Source: Puccinellia tenuiflora (taxonomy: Eukaryota > Streptophyta > Magnoliopsida > Poales > Poaceae). From it: a stretch of 64,000 bases of DNA. Made by a program: the position numbers and the translations under genes. The stretch's first letter is position 1, and each line of letters starts with the position of its first letter. The notes under the pieces were generated by a model. It was given only the letters and a program-made list of their open reading frames with translations, ran no database searches and was not told the DNA's origin. The DNA lies in NCBI GenBank assembly GCA_012064385.1, contig QRDG01001905.1, forward strand, positions 54,759-118,758. Direction: 5' to 3'. Below, piece after piece: positions 45,601 to 54,620 of the stretch.

Positions 45601-46728
45601 CTATTTGGGGTCCAGGCTCGCCCCCACGGAGACGAACTTGGACTTGTCGTTGTCGTCGAAGTAGATCTTCTTTGTGTCCCGGGCCGCCTGGAAGTTCGAC
45701 TCGCCAGCCGGCTTGGCCGACTCCGGGATCTCCAGCTTTTCCTCGCTAGCCTTGCGCTTGAATTGCTTCATCTCCTCGTTGCAGACCATGGTCTCGGCCA
45801 CCTTTGCGCTGTCGGAGGCGCATGCGATGGAGCGTTTATAGTCTCCGGCGACGGTGATGATCCCGCGTGGGCCTGGTAGCTTCATCTTGAGGTAAGCGTA
45901 GTGGGGTACCGCCATGAACTTGGCGAGCGCCGGCCGCCCGAGGATGGCGTGGTAGGCGCTGGAGTGGTTGACCACCTCGAAGGAGATGGTCTCGCGGCGA
46001 TGGTTGCTCTTGGTGCCGAATAGGACGTCCAGCCGGATGAGGCCCATGGACGAGCCGGCTCGCCCCGGCACGATGCCGTGGAAGACCGTCCGGCTCGGCG
46101 TCAAGCTGGACTCGGAGACGCCCAGCTTCTCCAGCGTGTCACGGTAGAGGATGTTGATGCTGCTGCCCCCGTCGATGAGGACGCGCGAGAAGGTGCAAGC
46201 GCGTTTGGTGGAGATGATCATGGGCTCCAGGACTAGAGCATAGCCGCCTGGGTTGGGCATCAGTTCCGGGTGGTCGCGGCGGTCCCACGTGATCGGCTCC
46301 TGCGACCAGTTGAGGTACTGGGGGACAGGTGGAACCACCGCGTTCACCTCCTTGAACCGCTCGCGCCGGCTTCGCTTGTCGTCGCGCTCGCTGACGAACA
46401 CGATGTAGGCGGCATCCGGATTCTGATAGCCGTCTGGACCTCTTGGAGGCGGAGCCGGAAGGCGCTCCCTTTCTTCTTCGCGTTGGCGATCATCGCGATT
46501 CCTGTCTTCGCGTCGTCTGTCGTCGCGTCCTCGATCGTCCCGTCCGGCTTCATCCCGAGGCGGAGGCGGGTTTCGCCGCTCGTACGGTGGCGGCCTTGGG
46601 CGTCCAAGAGTGCATTGCCTGACGGTGTGGTTTGCTGGCCGGTCGCCATGGTTCCGGCACGGTTGATCGAGCATGTAGTCGTAGTTGTTCCTCGCCCTTG
46701 TCCGGCGCATGTCGCCGCTCGTCCTCAT
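45601..46728 (-). CDS. Gypsy protease region, ended by a TAG
   Basis: About 375 codons. It has a zinc-knuckle-like CRNHGDRPANHTVRQC (residues about 23-38), an RD-rich low-complexity stretch, and an aspartic protease with LIDGGSSINILY in place of the commoner D-S/T-G. It ends in TAG at 45601-45603, in frame with the reverse transcriptase frame 63 bp further on. The frame is also open upstream of the first Met, overlapping the end of gag. The protease would process the polyprotein. Confidence 0.88.
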   Translation of the reverse strand: MRTSGDMRRTRARNNYDYMLDQPCRNHGDRPANHTVRQCTLGRPRPPPYERRNPPPPRDEAGRDDRGRDDRRREDRNRDDRQREEERERLPAPPPRGPDGYQNPDAAYIVFVSERDDKRSRRERFKEVNAVVPPVPQYLNWSQEPITWDRRDHPELMPNPGGYALVLEPMIISTKRACTFSRVLIDGGSSINILYRDTLEKLGVSESSLTPSRTVFHGIVPGRAGSSMGLIRLDVLFGTKSNHRRETISFEVVNHSSAYHAILGRPALAKFMAVPHYAYLKMKLPGPRGIITVAGDYKRSIACASDSAKVAETMVCNEEMKQFKRKASEEKLEIPESAKPAGESNFQAARDTKKIYFDDNDKSKFVSVGASLDPK

Positions 46729-46831
46729 GCGGCGGTTGTCGAAGCCTCCTGCCGGCCTTCCCTCGGTTGTAGCGACGACCTTGGACTCGACACGGTCGTC
46801 TGCAGGACTTGCGCTTGCCGGCCGCGTCGGA

Positions 46832-48664
46832 TCACGCCGGGTCGATTTTCCTCCTTCTTGGTTTCTCCGTCCGGCTGCGGCGTGCAGCCGGCTCCGTCGT
46901 GATGATTCTTCCGGCTTCGTCGAGTCGGATCGGGTTGGTCATGCCCGCGTCGGCGGTGGCGTACTCGTCGGCGATTGCCATGAGTTCTGCCATGGTCTTC
47001 GGGCTCTTCCTCAGGAGCCGGTGCTTGAGCAGCGTCTGATCTCGGCAGCCTTGGATGAAGTACTGGACGGCTTGGAGTTCGAGAACTCCTTCGCAGGAGT
47101 TGCGAAGGCTTGTCCACCGGGTGAGGTAGGCTCGGTCCGACTCGCCGTCCTTCTGCTTGCACAGCGCGAGCAGCTGTGCGTTGCCAGGGCGCAAGTAGGT
47201 GCCGGTGAAATTGCGGTTGAACACTTCCTCGAAGTCCAGCCAGCTGTTGACGCTCTCCTTCGGAAGGCTGTTGAGCCATGTCCGTGCCGATCCCTGGAGC
47301 ATGAGTGGCACGTAGCGCACGGCTACCCGCTTGTTGCCGCCTGCGATGTTGACCGCCGTGACGTAGTCGGCGAGCCAGTCTTCCGGCTTCGCGGTGCCGT
47401 TGTACTTGGGTGTGTCCCTGGGGAGAGTGAATCCCTTCGGGAATCGCTCGCTCCGGATGCGGGGTCCGAAACAGCGATGAGCAGCGATGTCTTCTTCCTC
47501 GATGATGCTTGACAGCTTGAGCACGTCGATGCGGTGGCGTGCGTCGTCGCTGGTTTCGGGTCCCAGCGGCCCCAGGCGTTCGTCGATGGTGACCTTGTGG
47601 CCGACTCGCTCCTTGACGTTCCGTCCGGCTCGAGGCTCGCTCCGGTTGCCGTCTTCGCGTCGTCCAGCCGGATCACGGCCGTGATCACGAGGATGCGAGC
47701 TCGCGCTCCCCTCGCGATGAACTCGTGGTTGCTTGTCCTTCGCCCTTCCGCGGCTCGTGGATGACGCCTCTGCTCCTTGCTTAGACTTGCCGGCTGCATC
47801 GTAGCCTGGAGGCGGCTCATGATGCCCCTTGCTCGCCGTTGCCTCCGTTTCTCGCTGCTGCCGGTTGGCCGTGTTGATGAGTTGTCGAACCCGGCGCATT
47901 TGTTGATGTAGTTCTTCGCCTTGGAGATAGGGTAGCTCGGCGGCCGCTGCTTCCGCCGCCCTCATGTTTTGCGTAGGACAGCTGTACTCGGGGAAGCTGA
48001 GGTCGGTGAGCTCATGCGCCTGGCCGGCACGGTTCATGGCGCCACCAAGATCTCCTCCTTTGCGCCTAACTTCATTCAGCTTCTCCGCGTTGCGGTCCGC
48101 CTGCTCGATGCCGTGTGCAGAATTGTACTCGCGAATTGTGGCGCTGAGCCGGCGTTGTGTCGACGCGAGGTTTAGCGCCTTGTCGTAGATCTGCTGCCGC
48201 ATCCTCTCGAGTTCAGCCGCCGCCTTGACTGGATCAGCACTCGGCGCGATGGGGGTGCTCAGCAGCTCGAAGTCGGCCTCCAGGTTGCGCTGGTAGCGCG
48301 AAGGTTCGCCAGCTTCATGAACAGTAGTGGTGACGGGGCCTCCTGCCGCCGCGTGCTCGACCATGTGCACCTCGGCGTAGACGCTTGAGCTTGGTGACGT
48401 CGCGGTCTGCGTCGCCGGAGTTGAGGTAGCCGGAGGCGGAGTCGTCGTTGCAGGTGCTGGCGTCGAAGATCGAAGGAGCCAAGCTCGAGTAGACCACCTC
48501 CGGGTACTCCTGAGCGGCGACGGCGACGTAGACGTGGAAATCGCCAAGGGTGACGACCGCTCCTCCGCTGGCGACGTCCACGTCGGCGAAGCTGTTGGTG
48601 TTGTCGAGGACGCAGCCGACGGAGCCGATGGAGAGCACGAGGCCGGAGACGATCCGCCGACCAT
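46832..48664 (-). CDS. Gypsy gag
   Basis: 610 residues starting 65 bp inside the 5' LTR. The N-terminal third is Ser/Thr/Pro/Ala-rich low complexity. The conserved capsid part lies in the C-terminal half: IRSERFPKGFTLP, NGTAKPEDWLADYVTAVN, VRYVPLMLQGSARTWLNSLP and CEGVLELQAVQYFIQGC. It forms the virus-like particle that packages element RNA. The frame ends at about 46832, just as the protease frame, shifted by one base, becomes open, so expression of pol needs a frameshift or the copy carries an indel. Confidence 0.9.
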   Translation of the reverse strand: MVGGSSPASCSPSAPSAASSTTPTASPTWTSPAEERSSPLAISTSTSPSPLRSTRRWSTRAWLLRSSTPAPATTTPPPATSTPATQTATSPSSSVYAEVHMVEHAAAGGPVTTTVHEAGEPSRYQRNLEADFELLSTPIAPSADPVKAAAELERMRQQIYDKALNLASTQRRLSATIREYNSAHGIEQADRNAEKLNEVRRKGGDLGGAMNRAGQAHELTDLSFPEYSCPTQNMRAAEAAAAELPYLQGEELHQQMRRVRQLINTANRQQRETEATASKGHHEPPPGYDAAGKSKQGAEASSTSRGRAKDKQPRVHREGSASSHPRDHGRDPAGRREDGNRSEPRAGRNVKERVGHKVTIDERLGPLGPETSDDARHRIDVLKLSSIIEEEDIAAHRCFGPRIRSERFPKGFTLPRDTPKYNGTAKPEDWLADYVTAVNIAGGNKRVAVRYVPLMLQGSARTWLNSLPKESVNSWLDFEEVFNRNFTGTYLRPGNAQLLALCKQKDGESDRAYLTRWTSLRNSCEGVLELQAVQYFIQGCRDQTLLKHRLLRKSPKTMAELMAIADEYATADAGMTNPIRLDEAGRIITTEPAARRSRTEKPRRRKIDPA

Positions 48665-48709
48665 CCACAGTCCGGGATCCCGCGCAGAACGTGACTCCGT
48701 TCGCCGCGA

Positions 48710-48727
48710 GCCCCACGGTGGGCGCCA
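48710..48727 (-). promoter_or_regulatory. Primer-binding site of the gypsy element
   Basis: TGGCGCCCACCGTGGGGC on the minus strand, two bases inside the 5' LTR. The primer tRNA cannot be named safely. Confidence 0.75.
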
Positions 48728-48729
48728 AA

Positions 48730-49429
48730 TGTCGTGGTGGGTAGCACGGCATATCCATCAGAGACGGAAAAGAGTGTGGGGCAGGCGACGATCGGATGCT
48801 CGCGCGGGATTGGGCAACAAACATGCAAACACACGCTAGTTACCCAGGTTCGGGGCCCTCCTGGTGGAGGTAACACCCCTACGTCCTGCTGTTCTTGCTT
48901 GTATTACTTGATCACAGATTCTGGTTACAAAGATTGCTCCTGGAGCTGTATTGCGGTGGTGCCGGCTTGAGTTGCCAAGCCGACTGGAGGTGGAAGATGG
49001 TGATCTACGTATCTCTGTGTGTGTCGCTCCGGGCGTCCCTTCCGCGCTGTGTCCTCTCTCACTTGCCTCGCGCAGGAGGCCCCTGCATGCTTTATATAGG
49101 CAGCATCTAGGGTTTCTGGGTTACAAGGAATGTACACGATTGCCCCTATGACATCACTACTCTCTGGAGCCGGCTGGAGCTATCTCATCATTACATTGTA
49201 GTAGTAACGCCCGACAGGGGTTGGATGATCCGGGCCTACCAGTACGGACCGGTCGGTGGGTAGAGGCCGGCTTGAGCCTAATCGGCCGTCCGCCTCCGGG
49301 TAGACGAAGCAGCTTGCTTCATCCGGCTGGCTCCAGGCGGCACGCTGCAGCCGGCACTTGCGTAGCCGGCCCATGTAGTTCTTGAAGAAATGGACCTCTT
49401 AGGGATATCCGGGGTTCATATCCCCGACA
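48730..49429 (-). repeat. Gypsy LTR (5' LTR in element sense)
   Basis: 700 bp. A TATATAAA box on the minus strand at 49091-49098 fits the promoter for gag-pol. Confidence 0.93.
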
Positions 49430-49937
49430 GAAGGGGAGAGGAGAAGTGGAGGGGAGAAGGACAAAAGTGAGGGAGAAGGGGCTGGCGGGATTCAAAATTT
49501 GGAATCCCGCCCAACAATTCTGTGGGGCATGGGCTAGACATGCGCCACAGAATTGTCTTTTTATTATTATTTTTTTGATTTTGCTGGAAAATCTTCTGTT
49601 GGCCATAGTTTTTTTTTTCATTTGGAATTTTGAGAATCTAAAAAAGTCCAACCAGGTAAACCCAGGTGAGGGCGGAACCGAAATTTTCTCTAGTTTTTTT
49701 TAAGGTATTAACGCATTTTTTCGACGTCGTATGCAAAAGTTATGTCCGTTTTAATATTTTTTCACCTACTTTTGGAAAAAAGTCAAAATGTGTATTTAAA
49801 ATTTTCCAAACAACTAGACCCAAAACCTTCCCTACATCTAAAAGGATTTTTATTTTTTGAATTTTTTATCATTTTCTTTCACTTCGTGCAAAACTGAAAA
49901 GGCGATCAGGGGGGGGGGGAGGGGGGATCTGTTTTGA

Positions 49938-50181
49938 AGAATTCTGTGGCGCATGGGCCACATGCGCCACAGAAATATGCCTTTTTGTGGCGCATCTAGC
50001 TGATGCGCCACAGAAAGATACATTTCTGTGGCGCATGTTGGATGTGCGCCACAGAATTGTGTCTTTCTGTGGCGCATCTAGCTATATGCGCCACAGAAAG
50101 ACATATTTCTGTGGCGCATGCAAAACTATGCGCCACAAAAAATATTTTCTGTGGTGCATGCAAAACTATGCGCCACAGAAT
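49938..50181. repeat. Right subterminal hairpin array of the CACTA element
   Basis: Six successive hairpins with arms like ttctgtggcgcat and atgcgccacagaa and loops of about 6-12 bases. A further inverted pair lies at 49509-49553. They mirror the left array. Confidence 0.9.
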
Positions 50182-50646
50182 GTGATTCACCTATAGCTAG
50201 TTTCCTAGTAATGACACCTAGCTTGTGATGATCTCATTGATAATCAGTGGCAATTGTAATGGGAGATAGTCTCCCATTTTATTCACTTGATCTCATTTAT
50301 AATTTTGTGTGATTTGACCCATTCTTGCCATTTCATACCATTTATTATTTGTTTAATTATCTGGATTTTGTAATTTGGATCGTTGTTGTATTATGTGATG
50401 CTAAAATATTAGTAAATTTGATTTGTATTGTTGTTGTATTGAGAATTTTTCATTTAAAATCATAACTATAAGTTAAACCCCGAAAAGTGTTTTGCGCTAT
50501 CACGAGGGCTCGGGCGGAACAGATCCCCGAAACTCGTACCGTGAAGGAGAGATTTGTTCTGCCCGAGCCCGACCCTCGCGGTACCGTAAAATAGTTTTCG
50601 GGGTGACTCAAACTAGTTTTTCCGTAATCTGCTAATGATGCTCTTA

Positions 50647-50920
50647 GACTAGTCATAGTGGAGAGTAACATAAAGTAGTAACATGCACATGTTACTAGTT
50701 TATGTTACTACCTTTATAGTGCATAGTAACATAAGTGTGGTGTCATGCAAGTCTTCATTAATTAGGTTGTAGACTCACATTGCAATTGGAATATGTGATG
50801 TTATGGTAACTAGCTATGTTACTCCAACCTCCTCTCTCCTTATTAATTACTTACCGCATCACTCTTTTTACCTACGTAGCATTGAAGTTAGTAGCTATGT
50901 TACTCCCACTATGGGTAGTC
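50647..50920. mobile_element. Tourist-like MITE
   Basis: Ends GACTAGTCATAGTGGAG and, reverse-complemented, GACTACCCATAGTGGGAG; TTA precedes and follows (50644-50646, 50921-50923). 274 bp. The left TTA is shared with the Harbinger right end. Confidence 0.8.
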
Positions 50921-50923
50921 TTA

Positions 50924-51228
50924 TGATTGGATGTGGGCTCTACTCTCAACTTCGACCACTCGCCTGCCAAAAAGAAATTGTATCCCTTGAGACCCCAAAA
51001 AAAACATGGCCCCCAAGATTCCATAGTCCACTCGTATAGAAATGTAGAAAATCTCAAATAAGGTTGGCTATTAGACTACTATTTTTTACAACATTCTCTA
51101 TCTATTTTCATATTTATTGTATTTTTCTAGGAGCACGTGTATATAGATAGTATACTTTTGCATTAGGGCCTACTCCCTTATTTCTTCATGTCTCTTTTAC
51201 ACATAGACAAAAAATATCACATAAGTTG
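50924..51228. other. Intergenic, nothing recognised
   Basis: AT-rich, without support for any gene. Confidence 0.5.
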
Positions 51229-51238
51229 ACCATAAACA

Positions 51239-51868
51239 AGTGGAAATTTCGTGCTTCCGAGCTCCAGTTATCCTGGAGTTTAAAAAAATCAAAAATATAT
51301 ATAAGTTTAAAAAAATGAAAAAAAAATCTCGAACGTAGCCAATACTACTTCCATTCCAGAATATAATGCTTATTTGTTTCCTTTGACCATAGCTTTGACC
51401 AAGAATTATTTATTTGACATGTGTTTATGTTATAGAGATTATAATCAAAAGAAAAGTACTTTTGAATAGAAATACAATGATATCAATTTTATATATAAAA
51501 TACATATTATTAGACTAATTGTTGGCCAAAACATTGGTCAAAGCATACTAAATACGCCTTATAATTTGGAACGGAGGTACCCATAAACATGTAAATAACC
51601 AGCTTCACATAGTTTGTATCCTGAGCTACACAAAAATGAAAAAATGTGGATCTGAGTATGCATATTTTAAATTTCCGAATTTATCAGATTTTTTCATTTT
51701 TGTGTAGCTCAGAATACAAACTATTTGAACTTGATATTTTGCACATTTGTGCGATACACCATTAGCTACATCTGGGATTTTATTTCATTTTTTAAAATAC
51801 TTCAAATATTTATTTGAATTTTCTAAACTAGCAGGATCACTGGTGTTCAGCAGCAAAAGACACTTTCC
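51239..51868. mobile_element. MULE-type foldback MITE, copy 2, with a Stowaway inside
   Basis: Same family as 30676-31080 (ttcgtgcttccgagctccag start). Flanked by gaccataaac at 51229-51238 and 51869-51878. The homology to copy 1 breaks exactly at the nested Stowaway element. Confidence 0.85.
51345..51577. mobile_element. Stowaway MITE nested in the MULE MITE
   Basis: Starts CTACTTCCATTCCAGAATAT, ends TTTGGAACGGAGG, with TA on both sides (51343-51344, 51578-51579). Confidence 0.85.
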
Positions 51869-52026
51869 GACCATAAACCCCTAATTATACTTGCTTTCAG
51901 CATTCGACGACAATATTCCTATGGTAGCTTCATCTACCATTAAGCTATGTCACTGCAGTAAAGTTTGAGTGCACATGTGCGTGACAATGTGAATGACCGT
52001 TCTTGTGTTAAAAAAGTCACGAGACA

Positions 52027-52435
52027 ATACTACCCAACTTCGGTGACTTTGAAGTACGAAGTCTCGTCGTGACATTATATTATGTCCAGAAAATTTTAGT
52101 AAATATTAGATGTTGCATTATACATTCTGTAAAAAAAATCATTGTATTTCGACATATAGTTTGTGAATAAACATCATTGTAAATTTCACTGCAAAATTTG
52201 AACCAAAAATTCAAACTGTCCAGAAAAATAAAAAAATCCAGTAAATCAAATTCCCTTTATTATGCATTGTGAGAAAGTTTCATCCTATTTAGACATATAG
52301 TTTGTGAATAAACAATATTTTAAATTGTATCTATAAATATTTACTCTTTTTTAACCGTTGGATCAACTTTGGATGGCTGAGATGAGAGTAAAATCACGGA
52401 TAGAGTTCGTACCTTAAAGTCACTGAAGTTGTGTC
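52027..52435. mobile_element. Terminal-inverted-repeat element, unclassified
   Basis: About 38 bp at the left (caacttcggtgactttgaag...) matches the right end in inverse (caacttcagtgactttaagg...), at about 75-80 percent. An internal direct repeat, acatatagtttgtgaataaa, occurs near 52155 and 52293. No target duplication was settled. Confidence 0.55.
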
Positions 52436-52536
52436 CGATAGAACCGTTCCTTAACGACCAGACCAACTCAGAAACAAAGTATTATTTGCTAAGAAACGAT
52501 CAAAGACTCTTGCGAAATTTAATTTGTATATACTCA

Positions 52537-54515
52537 TCTATACCTAATAATAAAAGCACTAGGTTTCTTTGGTTCGTACGTCCTGAGAGATCATGATTCA
52601 TGACCCTGTCGGACAAGAGATCTATCCAAACACGAGTATCCTATCAGCCTCGAGTCGTCCTCTTTTTGACTTCCGTAAGCCTTTAAATACAGGAGCGACC
52701 GATTGGACTGCATCAAATCGATCCAACCTTAGGATCCAAATCGAGTGCCAAGCTATGAGAGACGCGAGACCAAGGATCAATCAGGAAGCATGTCGGCGCC
52801 ATGGCGGACAGAAGCAAAGTCGAACGAGATCTTCTGCCCCCCCCGCGCGCTGCGCTGAGACCTCCGAGCTTCTGTTCCTACATCGTACCAGGCGACTGAT
52901 TCCCTCACATCATCGCGATCCCGACGATTACCGGACCAGCCCGTAGGCCTAGCGCAGCACCTGAGCTAGGCGTCGAACCGGACCACAATTACCTGGCAGT
53001 ATGCCAGACGGCCAGAGAGGGGACACGGAGACGAGCGTTCTGCTCCCCTGCTCCGTCGTGTTTCCCTCGACACCCTCTTGCCTTGCGTCTCTGACGAGGG
53101 CTGCCCGGACACTCACCTACGCGACGCCGTGGACGCCAGGATCCAGTCCATGGTGTCTGCATGGCCTGCAAGCGCGCCCGTGCCCACGCCCGGCGCCTGC
53201 GCGAGGAGAGTATGCAGAGCAACCGGCGTGCCACTGTCAGCAACGCCACCCTGCCCCGTCGTCTCGTACCGTCATAGAGCACCGCGACGTTCAAGACGAC
53301 CACGATGACCACGACGTCGTCGTATGGGTTATCCAAGGGGCGCTCTCGGTGGCCGACTGCTCGCTGGAGAAGATCGACCCTGAGCTCATCTCGGAGATGC
53401 TCAACTTCAGCGCTGATCGGACCAGATGACATCGAATTGTGGATAGAGATAGGCACGAAGCCAGCCATAGTTGCGGTGCTCGATCTCCGATCATCGTAGA
53501 AATTGCAGATAGCAGGTGTTTGAATTTTTCAGCTGTGAGAAGATACATGAGAAGATACAGAAACGTATTACTACAAGGAAAAAATAGGCACCCTAGGTCT
53601 GCACACCCATCTGTCATGGGTTGCACTTGCATCGACAAGATGTAAAAAATATTCCTGAATTTATACTTGTACTCAAGTGTTGCCGCTGTCACCGTTCTCA
53701 GGATCATCATCCTCTGCTCTATACGCGCATAAGCCAAATCTAGCCAATAAGTGCGTGTCACCTGATCAATCAACCAGAGCCTGTTGCTAGCTTGTATTAA
53801 AGTAGTACGTGCGATGCAAAATATGATCGGTTTCTTCTTTCTAATCAATGAAAGATTCACAGTAATTTGGGCTGAGATGCCTATAAGAAAATTAAAATAA
53901 TTAAAGATTCAACCCAATGCACAAGGGAGGAAGACATATGCACAATGAGGAACAAAAAATGCAGGTTATAGAGCTAGAACAAAAGATTAAAAAAATGCTC
54001 GCGAGAAGATAGAAATATGGAGCCAGAAAAAAAAGCTAGATAGAGCAAGTTATGGCCAATCATGAGTTAGGCGCAACACACCATGCAAAGATTCAATTGC
54101 AATGGAGTGCCCTACATATATCGCAAGTTCGCAACAGAATAGGAAGTTTACATCTACCATCAATGTAATACCAACAGGTCATATATGAGATAAATTTATA
54201 TCAAGTTATCACATAGATAAGGGGAAAATATATCAACATATATTTTTTACTCCTCGAGCTATTTCTTATTGTTGTGTCAACTTGATGCTCATCTAGGAAA
54301 ATAAAATATTCCACACGGTTGAATTGACTTTGGAACAAAATTTGGATTGTGCCAACACTTTTCGATCGAAAATATTTTTTCACTCCCATGACAATGCACG
54401 GGCATGTTTGCTAGGAGTGTCGATAGATTTTGGAGCAAAATTTGGTTTGTGCCGATATTTTTCGTTCAAAAATTGACTTTTCACTCCCGTTGCAACGCAC
54501 GGGCATTTTTACTAG
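52537..54515 (+). mobile_element. Non-autonomous Helitron with doubled 3' terminus
   Basis: Starts TCTATACCTAATAATAAAAG after an A and ends TTTTTACTAG before a T. Just before the end is the hairpin CCCGT-tgcaacgc-ACGGG (54486-54503). A second copy of the terminal module, CTCCCATGACAATGCACGGG followed by catgtttgctag, sits about 110 bp earlier (54374-54412). No Rep/helicase is encoded. The GC-rich part, 52600-53470, differs from the AT-rich rest and may be captured host sequence. Confidence 0.85.
53275..53429 (+). pseudogene. Possible captured gene fragment in the Helitron
   Basis: One frame reads HRDVQDDHDDHDVVVWVIQG and then DPELISEMLNFSADRTR before a stop. It has balanced, protein-like composition, unlike the low-complexity frames around it. 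I do not recognise the family. It has no start of its own. Confidence 0.35.
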
Positions 54516-54620
54516 TTAATATAGATTTGTGGAAACCAATGCTCAACATTGCTTATTTGAGTCCCCGAAATAAATAAAAATGCTTGAAGTAAATCTTTTT
54601 GTCTGCCTTGGGTGTGTGGT
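54516..54620. other. Spacer, likely 3' flank of the BAHD-like gene
   Basis: Short AT-rich stretch; nothing else seen. Confidence 0.5.

Larger units (their letters stand above)
33877..49429 (-). mobile_element. Full-length Tat-type gypsy retrotransposon
   Basis: 15,553 bp, flanked by the target duplication GAAGG (33872-33876, 49430-49434). LTRs of 700 bp start TGTCGTGG and end CCCCGACA. Gag, protease, reverse transcriptase, RNase H and integrase lie on the minus strand. A second RNase H domain is the hallmark of the Tat lineage. Between pol and the 3' LTR (element sense) it carries two genes on the opposite strand and a 109-bp tandem array; extra antisense ORFs in this position are known for Tat elements. 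Confidence 0.93.
33137..50213. mobile_element. Non-autonomous CACTA transposon with gypsy insert
   Basis: Starts CACTACCAGGGAAAGGCC and ends CTAGTTTCCTAGTAATG, imperfect inverted termini. Flanked by ACA on both sides (33134-33136 and 50214-50216), the 3-bp duplication of CACTA elements. Removing the gypsy insert leaves about 1.5 kb of non-coding sequence with subterminal hairpin arrays at both ends. No transposase is encoded, so it depends on an autonomous relative. Confidence 0.92.
31356..50643. mobile_element. PIF/Harbinger transposon carrying nested insertions
   Basis: Begins GAGCATATTTAGCAGAGCCC and ends TCTGCTAATGATGCTC, an imperfect inverted repeat, with TTA on both sides (31353-31355, 50644-50646), the target duplication of this superfamily. 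Without the CACTA insert it is about 2.2 kb. It holds a decayed transposase gene. I see no companion Myb-like ORF. Confidence 0.88.

Noticed and set aside
46270..47512. Plus-strand frames opposite gag and protease
   Set aside because: Shadows of the real minus-strand coding region, without domains.
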